A stretch of DNA of 64,000 bases from an uncultured Acidobacteriota bacterium (lineage in GTDB: Bacteria; Acidobacteriota; Terriglobia; Terriglobales; Acidobacteriaceae): the NCBI GenBank assembly GCA_903873705.1, contig CAIQPK010000022.1, positions 1 through 64,000 of the forward strand, in the 5' to 3' direction. Shown in pieces: positions 15,138 to 25,746 of this stretch. The translations under genes were made by a program, and so were the position numbers. Under the pieces are notes generated by a model. The model worked only from the letters and a program-made list of their open reading frames with translations. It was not told where the DNA came from and did not search any database. The number at the start of each line of letters is the position of its first letter. Position 1 is the first letter of the stretch.

Positions 15138-17036
15138 CTACAGCTTCGGATGCACCAGATGAAACCCCGTCTTCTGCTGATAGGCATGAGCCAACGCACA
15201 AGCCTTCGCCTCGCCATATAACGCCCCCAGGAACGTGATCGACACCGGCGTCCCCGGCCCGCCAACATTCCCCGGATCGCCATCCCCATCGTTCGGCGCT
15301 GGCGGCGCATCCGCCCCGCGCAAACCATTCGGCACAATCACCGCCGGCTGACCCGTCAGGTTCGTCGCCGTCAGTTGCGTCCCCCCACTCGGCGTCACCA
15401 GTACGTCAATGTCGGCGAACACCTTCGTCATCGCCGCCAACGCCAGCGTCCTCGCCCGCGCCGCCTGTATATATTCCACCGCCGGATACAGCCGCGCCAC
15501 CCGAAACTGGTTCGGCCAGTCCCCCGGCTTCTGCCCGGTCAGCAGCGCATCCCGCCCACTCCGCGTCAACTCATCGAACGCCGCCGCCGCTTCCGCCTCC
15601 AGCATCGGCGTCAGCGCGCCAAACGGAAACTCCGGCAGCTCCATCGGCTGCAGCGCAATCCCCATTCCCCGCAGCGTCTCCAGCGCCTTCGTATTGAATG
15701 CCGCATCGTAAACCTGCCGGTCGAACGAAGCCTTGCTCCGCACCACGCGCTGCTCGTACTCCTCGCGCTCTTTCGCCGTCGCGCCCGCCCCCAGCGCCTT
15801 CACCGCCGCCAGCACCGGCGCATCGAACGCCGACTTGATATACCCCACCCGCAGCTTACGCACATCGCCCGTAAAGTCCAGATTGAACGCCGCGTCCCGC
15901 ACCGCAAGGTCATGCCCATCCGGCCCCTGGATCGCCGCCAGCACCAGCGCCGCATCCTCCACGCTCCGCGCAATCGGCCCAATCTTGTCCATCGACCAGC
16001 TCAGCGCCATCGCCCCTGTCCGCGGCACCAGCCCAAAGCTCGGCCGCAACCCCGTCACGCCACACCGCGTGCTGGGCGAAGAGATCGACCCCAGCGTCTC
16101 CGTCCCAATCGCAAACCCTACGCACCCCGCCGCCACCGCGCTCGCGCTCCCGGCCGAGCTCCCACTCGACCCCTGCCGCACATTCCACGGGTTCCGCGTC
16201 CGCCCCCCAAACCACAGGTCCCCCTGCGCCAGCGCACCCATCGACAACTTCGCAATCAGCACCGCTCCCGCCGCCTCCAGCCGTTGCACCACCATCGCGT
16301 CCGTGTCGAACGACTGCTGCTCAAACCCCGCCGCTCCCCACGTCGTCGGGTACCCCGCTACCGCCAGCAGGTCCTTCGCTCCCCACGCAATCCCATGCAG
16401 CGGCCCCAGGTACTTCCCGCCGGAAATTTCACGATCGGCAGTAGCCGCCTGCTGCAGCGCCCGCTCCTCCGTGTACGTGATCACGCAATGCAGCTGCGCA
16501 TCCAGCCGCCTCAGCCGCCCCAGGTACATCCGCGTCAGCTGTACCGACGTCACCTTCCGCGTATGCAGCATCTCGCCCAGTCGCCGCACCGTCAGGTACG
16601 CCAGCGACTCACCCGCACTCCGCGACGAAGGGTCAACGTCCGCACTCGCCATGCGCGGCAGGATTTCGAGTCGAGCCGCCTTCCGCACCGTCTCAAACTT
16701 GGCCCCGGCCGGCACCGGATCGAACACCAGCGACGGCGCCACACCATTCTGCAGCGGCAGCTTCCGCACCGCAGCCACGTCATCCCGTTGACCGCTAAGC
16801 CCCTCGATCATCACCTTCCGCTGCTCTTCCGTGAAGTGGACTCCGGCAATCAGCGCAGCCTGCTCAATCATCTCTATCGTGATCGCCAGCGGCTTCGCCT
16901 CCCCAACACCCGGCGTCTGCGCAGCCGCCGAACTCGCCACCCCCAGCAGCGCCCCTGGAAAAAGCGACTGCCCCACTCCAGCCAACGTCGCTAATGCCAA
17001 AAAATCTCGCCGCTCTACCAACCATGCTTTGGACAT
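15138..17036 (-). CDS. Exported amidase (amidase-signature family)
   Basis: A 632-residue amide hydrolase with the Ser-cisSer-Lys triad: K221 in GIAWGAKDLL, cis-Ser S293 in QGSSGSSAGSAS, and nucleophile S317 in GTETLGSISSPS. The N-terminus has twin arginines followed by a hydrophobic run (VERRDFLALATLAGVG...AAAQ), so export through the Tat system is likely. Residues 45-190 form a long pre-domain found in some Glu-tRNA amidotransferase-A-like amidases of this group. The substrate is unknown; free-standing location argues against a role in tRNA amidation. Confidence 0.9.
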   Translation of the reverse strand: MSKAWLVERRDFLALATLAGVGQSLFPGALLGVASSAAAQTPGVGEAKPLAITIEMIEQAALIAGVHFTEEQRKVMIEGLSGQRDDVAAVRKLPLQNGVAPSLVFDPVPAGAKFETVRKAARLEILPRMASADVDPSSRSAGESLAYLTVRRLGEMLHTRKVTSVQLTRMYLGRLRRLDAQLHCVITYTEERALQQAATADREISGGKYLGPLHGIAWGAKDLLAVAGYPTTWGAAGFEQQSFDTDAMVVQRLEAAGAVLIAKLSMGALAQGDLWFGGRTRNPWNVRQGSSGSSAGSASAVAAGCVGFAIGTETLGSISSPSTRCGVTGLRPSFGLVPRTGAMALSWSMDKIGPIARSVEDAALVLAAIQGPDGHDLAVRDAAFNLDFTGDVRKLRVGYIKSAFDAPVLAAVKALGAGATAKEREEYEQRVVRSKASFDRQVYDAAFNTKALETLRGMGIALQPMELPEFPFGALTPMLEAEAAAAFDELTRSGRDALLTGQKPGDWPNQFRVARLYPAVEYIQAARARTLALAAMTKVFADIDVLVTPSGGTQLTATNLTGQPAVIVPNGLRGADAPPAPNDGDGDPGNVGGPGTPVSITFLGALYGEAKACALAHAYQQKTGFHLVHPKL

Positions 17037-17556
17037 GCCAAATTATTGCACTTGGGCCCTCCCTTGCCCGGACTCGAGCTTAGCCCCCTATCGCCATCGA
17101 TAAATGACAAAATCTTCAGAATCTTCACTTACGAGAACTCCAAAGTAACCAGACTGAGTGGTTACCTTAGGGGGAGGCCGCAACTCCCGCTAAATGGACA
17201 CTTGGAAACGAACATTAATGTCTCGGTTGACGACACAAAAATGGTGCAACTCGGTGATGTTTATTGGTTTTTTAAGATAATTATCCTTGATACGCCCATC
17301 AGGAAAAGCCATCCTTGGTTCATCACAGCTTGTTGAAATCGTGTATAGGCAAGTCGCCAAGGCCCTGAATTTTGCCAAGATCAGCCTTGTCCCTGCCCGA
17401 TCTTCGCGTTTTGTGAGCAGTTTCTAAGCAAGTTGCTGTTACTAAAGAGTGCCAGGTAACCTCTGCCGAGAGTGGTGAGTTCCACCCACCTTGAACTTCA
17501 GGTTCCTTGCTCGATGGCACACCGCTCATATGCGGAATGAATACCGGAGGCTTCAC
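17037..17556. other. AT-rich intergenic region upstream of the PEP-CTERM gene
   Basis: About 520 bases between divergent genes, much lower in GC than the surroundings. It contains a 7-bp inverted repeat GTAACCA / TGGTTAC (17145-17151 and 17159-17165) that could be an operator. A short plus-strand frame (17046-17336) lacks a ribosome binding site and has random codon use, so I treat the whole as regulatory or decayed DNA. Confidence 0.5.
17145..17165. promoter_or_regulatory. Inverted repeat, possible operator
   Basis: GTAACCA-gactgag-TGGTTAC is a perfect dyad in the AT-rich region shared by the amidase and PEP-CTERM genes. Regulator-binding is an inference from symmetry only. Confidence 0.35.
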
Positions 17557-18228
17557 ATGAAGTTCGGCAAGTTTATTCTTCTCGGCACCATTCTTGCGGC
17601 GACAGCACCTGTCGCCATGGCAGATTCCATCAACTATCTCGACAGCTCGTTCACCGTTTCCGGTACCGGCAACTTCACCGGCACAAAGGACACGTTCACC
17701 AGCAACAAGCAGACCGGGGTCTCCAATCCGCTGCGTGGCGCTTCCGCCGTCACCATTTCAGGCAGCACGGATGCACTCATCACCAACGGAACCACGGCCT
17801 ACTTCGTGCCCAACACGCCGATGGCAGGCAGCGCGTTCCTCACGTTCAGCGATCCGTCGGACGCGGTTCCCGTGCTGCTGCTGCAGTTCACCACATCCGG
17901 GGGCCTCACCGTCAAGCTCTATGCGACCGATATCACCAACGTGTCCAACGGCAAGAACGCCACCACCGGCGCGCATCCCAAGCCCGCCACCTTTGGCGAA
18001 TGGGACGGTGAAGGCTACATCGTCGAAACCGGCACGGGCGCTCTCAACTTCAACATTCCGGTCACCTTCGAGCTCGATAACCAAACAGCTGGTTCTGGCT
18101 CGGCTGCCTATGACTTCACCGTCACCGGTGAAGCTCCTGAACCCAGCAGCCTCGCACTGCTCGGAACCGGCATGATGGGCCTCGCTGGCGTTGGCTACCG
18201 CAAGTTTCGCACCAACAAAGTCGCCTAA
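17557..18228 (+). CDS. PEP-CTERM sorting-signal protein
   Basis: A 223-residue exported protein. Start is ATG 17557, preceded by CGGAGG. After a signal peptide (MKFGKFILLGTILAATAPVA) comes a beta-rich Thr/Ser/Gly domain, then the C-terminal tripartite signal: EPSSLALLGTG preceded by PEAPE-like residues, a hydrophobic helix (MMGLAGVGY) and the basic tail RKFRTNK. Exosortase (EpsH/XrtA) recognises this signal and links such proteins to envelope or exopolysaccharide sorting. No exosortase gene is in the window. The body carries a conserved-looking TFSDPSDAVPVLLLQFTTSG segment but no enzyme motif. Confidence 0.9.
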   Translation: MKFGKFILLGTILAATAPVAMADSINYLDSSFTVSGTGNFTGTKDTFTSNKQTGVSNPLRGASAVTISGSTDALITNGTTAYFVPNTPMAGSAFLTFSDPSDAVPVLLLQFTTSGGLTVKLYATDITNVSNGKNATTGAHPKPATFGEWDGEGYIVETGTGALNFNIPVTFELDNQTAGSGSAAYDFTVTGEAPEPSSLALLGTGMMGLAGVGYRKFRTNKVA

Positions 18229-18254
18229 CCCTTATTAACTCCAGTAACGCGCAT

Positions 18255-18284
18255 GCGGGACGCTTCGGCGTCCCGCTATTTTTT
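18255..18284 (+). terminator. Rho-independent terminator of the PEP-CTERM gene
   Basis: Stem GCGGGACGC / GCGTCCCGC with TTCG tetraloop (18255-18276), then TATTTTTT. Confidence 0.9.
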
Positions 18285-18321
18285 GCCCACCCACCGCTGG
18301 TCGCTAGGGGTAACTGTCCTC

Positions 18322-18372
18322 GAGCGACAGAAAAGGGAGAACCGCATCGCGGTTCTCCCATTTCTGTCGCTC
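18322..18372. terminator. Long inverted repeat between convergent genes (gyrB 3' end)
   Basis: GAGCGACAGAAA and GGGAGAACCGC pair with GCGGTTCTCCC and TTTCTGTCGCTC around a 3-base loop, with one unpaired base pair position in 51 bases. It begins 8 bases past the gyrB stop on the minus strand and, lacking a T-tract, may work as a bidirectional hairpin terminator or 3'-end stabiliser. Confidence 0.7.
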
Positions 18373-18379
18373 CCACGCC

Positions 18380-21130
<2,751 letters not shown>

Positions 21131-21229
21131 TCAACGTCTGAGTATAGCACGCCGAAGGCCCCTCCAGCGCCCCCGCCAGGGGGCCTCAGATTCGCTTCCC
21201 AAGCTCCCGATTCTGCCCCCACCGTGCGA

Positions 21230-21235
21230 TATACT
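21230..21235 (+). promoter_or_regulatory. Candidate -10 element (TATACT)
   Basis: GCGATATACT ends 7 bases before an ATG at 21243 that opens a 19-codon frame, and about 155 bases before the probable start of the GT-C gene. It likely drives the GT-C transcript. Confidence 0.45.
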
Positions 21236-21242
21236 TTGCGCC

Positions 21243-21302
21243 ATGACGCCGCCCGCGCCCATACCTGCGCGGCCCGCTTCAACCATCCGGCAAAGGCGGT
21301 GA
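21243..21302 (+). other. Possible 19-codon upstream ORF in the GT-C leader
   Basis: ATG ACG CCG ... CGG TGA encodes MTPPAPIPARPASTIRQRR. The ATG lies 7 bases after TATACT, so it could be the first codon of a leaderless message. It may be a regulatory leader peptide or mere chance; no conservation data are available. Confidence 0.3.
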
Positions 21303-21390
21303 CCCCAGTGACCAATCCGGCCCGCTTTTCCGACCGAAAATCTCCCCGCCGCCGCCCAACGCAATCAACCACCCCCCGCTGGAGCCAGTC

Positions 21391-22959
21391 CTGAGCACCC
21401 TCGCCTCCCTCAGGAACTTCCCGCTCCTGTGGTTCCTCTTCACCTGCGCCGCGGCCATAGCCGCCACCCCCTTTCTCCGCCGCCTCCCCCAGCCCCGCCG
21501 GTCCCTCCTGCTCCGTCGCACCGCCCTCATCGCCGGCATCCTCACCCTCGCCACCTTCGTCGCGCTCGACCTCTACTCCCTCAACAGCTTCATGCTCGAC
21601 ACCGACGAGGCCAACCTCCTCAGCATCGCCGCCGCCAGCCTCCACGGCCAGCCCCTCTACCACCCCATCCTCTCCACCGACGTCAGCTACTCCCTGATGT
21701 ACGGCCCCGTCACCTTCTTCGTCTACCGCCTCGCGCTCCTGTCCGGAAACGGCAGCTTCCTGGTCCTGCGCATCCTCGTCGTCACCCTCAACCTGCTGCT
21801 CTGCGCCGTCCTCTACAGCACCTTCCGCAAACTCCTCCGCCGCGACACAGCCATCGCCCTCATAGCCTTCGCCCTCTGCCCCCTTCTGCAATGGGTCAAG
21901 TGCAGCTTCGGCGTCCGCCCGGACATCGGGATCATCCTCGCCATGTCCCTCGCCGTCCGCGCCACTCTCATGGACGCCGAACTCCCCGCCGCCATCCTCA
22001 CCGGCCTCTGCGCCGGCATCGCCATCGACTTCAAGCTCACCGTCCTTCCCGCCTTCGCCTTCCTCCTGCTCATCCTCTTCCGCCGCTTCGGCACCCGCGC
22101 CGCAGCCATCGCCGCGATCATCGCCACAGCGACCGCCCTCGCCCCCTTCGCCCTCCCCGCCATCTCCCTACACAACTACCTCGATCTCCTTGCCCTCACC
22201 CGCACCGAAGGCGTCGGCCACGCCGCCCTCATCTACTCCCTCTTCTTCGCCATCTTCCTCGCCGCGCCGCTCGCCATACTCATCGCCGCCGGTACTCCAC
22301 CTTGGCCCGCCGCCCGCCAGGCCTGGCCCGAGCTCTCACTCCTCACCCTCTGCCTCGTCGCCGCCACGCTGATCTCCGCAAAACCCGGTGCCGGTCCCTG
22401 GCACTTCTGGCAGCTCATACCCGTCATCGCCGGTTACCTCGCACTCACGCTCAGCCGCTCCGAGCCATCCCCTTCCCCCCGCCTCGACCTCGCCATCTGC
22501 CTTATCGCCGTTTCCAGCGCCGCCTTCGGCCTCTCCTTCGCCGCGCGAAACCTCGCGACCCTGCGCGCCCCGCAGGACCCCACCGCGCAACAGCTTCGCC
22601 TCGGCCGCATCGAAATCGCCGCCGCCCTCGACCGCTATCGCGGCCACACCCTCCAGATGGGCTACGGCCCCTCACCCAATGAACCCGTTGAGCTCCTCCG
22701 CTACCTCCTGCCGCTCCACGGCCAGCCCTACACCCTCGATGGCAGCGGACGCCTAGAAGCCGGCCTCGTCCCCTTCCCCTCCCGCATCACGCAGAAGATG
22801 AACACCTGCACCGACGACCTCTGGCTCATCCCCCATGACGAGCAGCCCTTCGATCACTGGCGCTTCCCGGCAGCCCTGCGCCGCGCCTTCACCCAGCACT
22901 ACGCCATCGCCCAGCGCGGCGCCATCTACGACGTCTGGGCCTGCCGCTCCACCCACTGA
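21391..22959 (+). CDS. Polytopic GT-C-type glycosyltransferase-like protein, probable CTG start
   Basis: A membrane protein with roughly ten helices. The first in-frame ATG is at 21592, but the 67 codons before it encode two convincing hydrophobic helices (LRNFPLLWFLFTCAAAIAA and RTALIAGILTLATFVALDLY) continuous with the rest. No ATG, GTG or TTG occurs in frame upstream as far as the stop at 21244. CTG at 21391 has GGAG 6 bases before it, so a CTG start is the best reading (522 residues). The first loop holds LDTDEANLLSIAAASLHGQP, an acidic motif usual in GT-C enzymes using lipid-linked sugars. The acceptor is unknown. Confidence 0.65.
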   Translation: MSTLASLRNFPLLWFLFTCAAAIAATPFLRRLPQPRRSLLLRRTALIAGILTLATFVALDLYSLNSFMLDTDEANLLSIAAASLHGQPLYHPILSTDVSYSLMYGPVTFFVYRLALLSGNGSFLVLRILVVTLNLLLCAVLYSTFRKLLRRDTAIALIAFALCPLLQWVKCSFGVRPDIGIILAMSLAVRATLMDAELPAAILTGLCAGIAIDFKLTVLPAFAFLLLILFRRFGTRAAAIAAIIATATALAPFALPAISLHNYLDLLALTRTEGVGHAALIYSLFFAIFLAAPLAILIAAGTPPWPAARQAWPELSLLTLCLVAATLISAKPGAGPWHFWQLIPVIAGYLALTLSRSEPSPSPRLDLAICLIAVSSAAFGLSFAARNLATLRAPQDPTAQQLRLGRIEIAAALDRYRGHTLQMGYGPSPNEPVELLRYLLPLHGQPYTLDGSGRLEAGLVPFPSRITQKMNTCTDDLWLIPHDEQPFDHWRFPAALRRAFTQHYAIAQRGAIYDVWACRSTH

Positions 22960-22976
22960 CCCCGCCCCACCGTCGC

Positions 22977-22982
22977 TATAAT
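22977..22982 (+). promoter_or_regulatory. Candidate consensus -10 element (TATAAT)
   Basis: TATAAT ends 8 bases before the ATG at 22991; no ribosome binding site lies between, so the mRNA would have a leader of 0-2 bases. Confidence 0.5.
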
Positions 22983-22990
22983 CGTCGCAG

Positions 22991-24190
22991 ATGCCAGCCG
23001 AACAGCCCCCTGCGGCCGCCATTTCCACGGCGGCAAGCGCAGTCGTCCCATCGCCGGAAACACGCCACATCCCCTCACTCGACGGCCTCCGCGGCCTCGC
23101 CATCCTGATGGTCATGCTGCTCCACGGCTTCGAAGTCAACCCCGGCAGCAGCCGCCTGCTTCACATCATCGCCGAGCTACTCAACTGCGGCCGCTATGGC
23201 GTCGACCTCTTCTTCGTCCTCTCCGGATTCCTCATCACCGGCATCCTCATCGACACCCGCCACGACGCCCACTACTTCAAGCGCTTCTTCGGCCGCCGCG
23301 CCCTGCGCATCCTCCCCCTCTACTACGCCGTCCTCCTGCTCCTGCTCGCGCTTACCCCCATCGTCCACTTCGCCTGGCAGGGCATGGCTCCCTACTTCCT
23401 CCTCTACATCCAGAACTTCCGCCCCATCCAGCTCAACGACTTCACCCTCTACCCCGGCCCCGTCGGCCTCTATCACCTCTGGTCGCTCGCCATCGAAGAG
23501 CAGTTCTACCTCGTCTGGCCCTGGATCGTCTTCCTGCTCGCCGGCAGCCAGCGCCGCGTCGCCTGGACGTGCCTCTTCGGCTCCCTCGCCATCCTCGCCC
23601 TGCGCCTCTACCTGCTCGCCACCGGCACCGCATCCTGGCAGTTCCTGCTCATGAGCTCCATCACCCGCGCCGACTCGCTCCTCATCGGCGGCCTCCTGGC
23701 CGCGCTCTACCGCAGCGCCCCCGCCTGGCGCCGCGTCCAGGCCTTCGCTCCGATTACCTTCATCGCGCTCGCCTCCGGCTTCTTCACCTATCTCTTCGCA
23801 ACCGACTCGTTCCAGACCAGCGGCCGTTATTGGAGCCAGGGCTGTAACTTCACCGTCCTCGCCCTCGGCTTCGCCGCCCTCCTCGCCTGGACCGTCACGC
23901 CCCACTCCCTCCCTGCCCACGTCTTCTCGCAAGCGTGGCTACGCTGGCTGGGCAAATACAGCTACGGACTCTACGTCCTCCACGTCCCTCTTTTCGCCTG
24001 CCTCAGCCTGCCGCTGCGCACACACTTCAACGCGCTTTTCGCCAACAGGTTCCTCGCTGTCATCCTCACCGCCGCCGTCCTTTTCACCCTCGCCATCGCA
24101 CTCGCCTGGTGCAGCTTCCGCTTCTTCGAGTCGCGCTTCCTCAGCCTCAAGCGCCTCTTCGCCTACCAGCAAATCGATCCCGCCCGCTAA
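22991..24190 (+). CDS. Acyltransferase-3 family membrane protein (OafA/YrhL-like)
   Basis: A 399-residue inner-membrane protein with about ten helices that would transfer acyl (often acetyl) groups onto sugars of envelope glycans. The family signature is present: IPSLDGLRGLAILMVMLLH, with the conserved His, then GVDLFFVLSGFLITGIL and a later LWSLAIEEQFYLVWP. It shares these motifs with the second copy at 27834-29033, but the two are clearly diverged. It follows the GT-C gene by 31 bases, with its own -10 element, so the pair may act on the same glycan; that is an inference. Confidence 0.92.
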   Translation: MPAEQPPAAAISTAASAVVPSPETRHIPSLDGLRGLAILMVMLLHGFEVNPGSSRLLHIIAELLNCGRYGVDLFFVLSGFLITGILIDTRHDAHYFKRFFGRRALRILPLYYAVLLLLLALTPIVHFAWQGMAPYFLLYIQNFRPIQLNDFTLYPGPVGLYHLWSLAIEEQFYLVWPWIVFLLAGSQRRVAWTCLFGSLAILALRLYLLATGTASWQFLLMSSITRADSLLIGGLLAALYRSAPAWRRVQAFAPITFIALASGFFTYLFATDSFQTSGRYWSQGCNFTVLALGFAALLAWTVTPHSLPAHVFSQAWLRWLGKYSYGLYVLHVPLFACLSLPLRTHFNALFANRFLAVILTAAVLFTLAIALAWCSFRFFESRFLSLKRLFAYQQIDPAR

Positions 24191-24260
24191 CCTCGGCGCA
24201 GCAAAAAGGCGCCGAAGCCGCAGCATCACGCTGCTCCTCCGGCGCCTCCTGCAACAGCAG

Positions 24261-25028
24261 CTACTGCGCTTCGAACGTTAGTGGCTTCTCCGTCACCGGC
24301 GGCGCCTCATGCTCCGCCAGTACAGCGTTGTAGAAGATCCCCGCCACCGCCGCGCCCACAATCGGTGCCAGCCAGAACAGCCACAGCTGCCCCAGGTATC
24401 CCAGCGCATGGTCTGAAAACAACGCCGTCGCCGTCGACCGCGCCGGGTTCACCGACGTGTTCGTAATCGGAATGCTGATCAGGTGAATCAGCGTCAACCC
24501 CAGCCCAATCGCCAGCGGCGCAAAGCCCTTCGCTGCCCGCTGATCGGTCGAGCCCAAAATGATCATCAGGAAGAAGAACGTCAGCACCGACTCCGCGATA
24601 AAACACGCCGCCATGCTGTACCCATCCGGCGAGTGCGCCGCCAGCACATTGCCCCCATAGCCATTCGACGCAAACCCGCCGGCCACAAACCCCGGCTTGC
24701 CCGTCGCGATGAAGTGCAGAATCCCCGCACCAATCGTCCCACCCACCACCTGCGCGCCGATGTACGGTAAAAGCTCGCTCGCCGGAAACCGCTTCCCCAG
24801 CCACAGCCCAACCGACACCGCCGGATTCAAATGACATCCAGAAATATGCCCAATCGCATAAGCCATCGTCAGCACCGTCAGCCCAAACGCCAGCGACACA
24901 CCGACAAACCCGATGCCCAGCGTCGGATATCCCGCAGCGAAAACCGCCGCGCCGCAACCGCCAAACACCAGCCAGAACGTACCGAAAGCCTCGGCAGTAC
25001 AACGATGAAACAGAGAAGGAGAAGACAT
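24261..25028 (-). CDS. aqpZ: Aquaporin Z-type water channel
   Basis: A 255-residue major intrinsic protein with six transmembrane helices and two half-helices carrying NPA boxes: HLNPAVSVG in the first half and [13 protein letters not shown] in the second. The start [20 protein letters not shown] is typical of AqpZ, as is the arginine after the second NPA (NPAR), which with a His-containing helix 5 gives a narrow water-selective filter rather than a glycerol pore. The gene stands alone. Confidence 0.93.
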   Translation of the reverse strand: MSSPSLFHRCTAEAFGTFWLVFGGCGAAVFAAGYPTLGIGFVGVSLAFGLTVLTMAYAIGHISGCHLNPAVSVGLWLGKRFPASELLPYIGAQVVGGTIGAGILHFIATGKPGFVAGGFASNGYGGNVLAAHSPDGYSMAACFIAESVLTFFFLMIILGSTDQRAAKGFAPLAIGLGLTLIHLISIPITNTSVNPARSTATALFSDHALGYLGQLWLFWLAPIVGAAVAGIFYNAVLAEHEAPPVTEKPLTFEAQ

Positions 25029-25186
25029 AAGCGTGCAATCACTTTCAAAGTGAGATGGCGGCCCTTACAGGGCCCGGAGCCGCTTGGAAGTTGCGAGAAG
25101 TGTACGCGCGAATGAGGAAAGCGATGAGAATTTTTACAAATTCACCTGGCGGCATACAATCAAAACTTCAGGGACCGGAGGCCACA

Positions 25187-25396
25187 ATGATTTTTCATGT
25201 TTCGCTGGAAAAAGCAGAGGATGGCTGGATCGTCGCTGAAGTCCCTGCGTTGCCAGGGTGCGTCTCTCAGGGTAAAGACGAAGAAGAGGCCCTTGAAAAC
25301 GTCAAAGAAGCCATCACGGCGTGGATGTGGGCACAAGATCAAAAGGCGTCTGAGACAATGTCGCCGGCGAACCGAAAAGTTGTTGTCGCGGTCTGA
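25187..25396 (+). CDS. hicB: HicB-type antitoxin
   Basis: A 69-residue protein starting at ATG 25187 with GGAG 6 bases upstream. FHVSLEKAEDGWIVAEVPAL followed by PGCVSQGKDEEEALENVKEAI is the partial RNase-H-like fold of HicB; no DNA-binding domain is fused. It should mask the active site of the HicA protein encoded after it. In classical loci hicA comes first, so the order here is reversed, and the partner begins 119 bases downstream. Confidence 0.88.
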   Translation: MIFHVSLEKAEDGWIVAEVPALPGCVSQGKDEEEALENVKEAITAWMWAQDQKASETMSPANRKVVVAV

Positions 25397-25515
25397 TCGT
25401 TCTTGTATGGTAGGCGCCGAACCCGCAACATCTCTGACGGAATTTTGTTTCGCCAACGCGTCAATTCTGTCTCATAGTTGGATTGGCCGTGTCGATATCG
25501 GCCCGCGCGAGGCCG

Positions 25516-25737
25516 ATGGGAATACTGAGCAACATTTCCGGCAAGGAAGCAGCTAAAGCCTTCGGGAAGGCTGGTTGGCAAATTATGGGTCAGGTCGGCA
25601 GTCATCTCGTGATGACAAAGCCTGGCGAACGAGCAAACCTGTCAATCCCACAGCACAAGGAGTTATCCGTAGGCACGCTTCGCTCGCTCATCCGCTCCGC
25701 GAATCTCTCGGTCGACGATTTCCTGGACCTGCTGTAG
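25516..25737 (+). CDS. hicA: HicA-type mRNA interferase toxin
   Basis: A 73-residue double-stranded-RNA-binding-like protein from ATG 25516 (GAGG just upstream). The catalytic His is in VGSHLVMTKPG, followed by IPQHKELSVGTLRSLIRSA, the second half of the HicA fold. It would cleave mRNA when free of HicB. The 119-base spacer after hicB is unusually long for a pair usually overlapping or within a few bases; both genes have lower GC at third positions than neighbours, consistent with mobility. Confidence 0.88.
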   Translation: MGILSNISGKEAAKAFGKAGWQIMGQVGSHLVMTKPGERANLSIPQHKELSVGTLRSLIRSANLSVDDFLDLL

Positions 25738-25746
25738 AAGTCTTCA

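Noticed and set aside
15375-16994. 539-codon frame antisense to the amidase
   Set aside because: Arg/Pro-rich shadow of a gene with a complete amidase signature.
17046-17336. 96-codon frame in the AT-rich region
   Set aside because: No ribosome binding site or recognisable protein features; kept as non-coding.
25055-25186. 44-codon N-terminal extension of HicB
   Set aside because: ATG 25187 has the ribosome binding site and matches the HicB family start.
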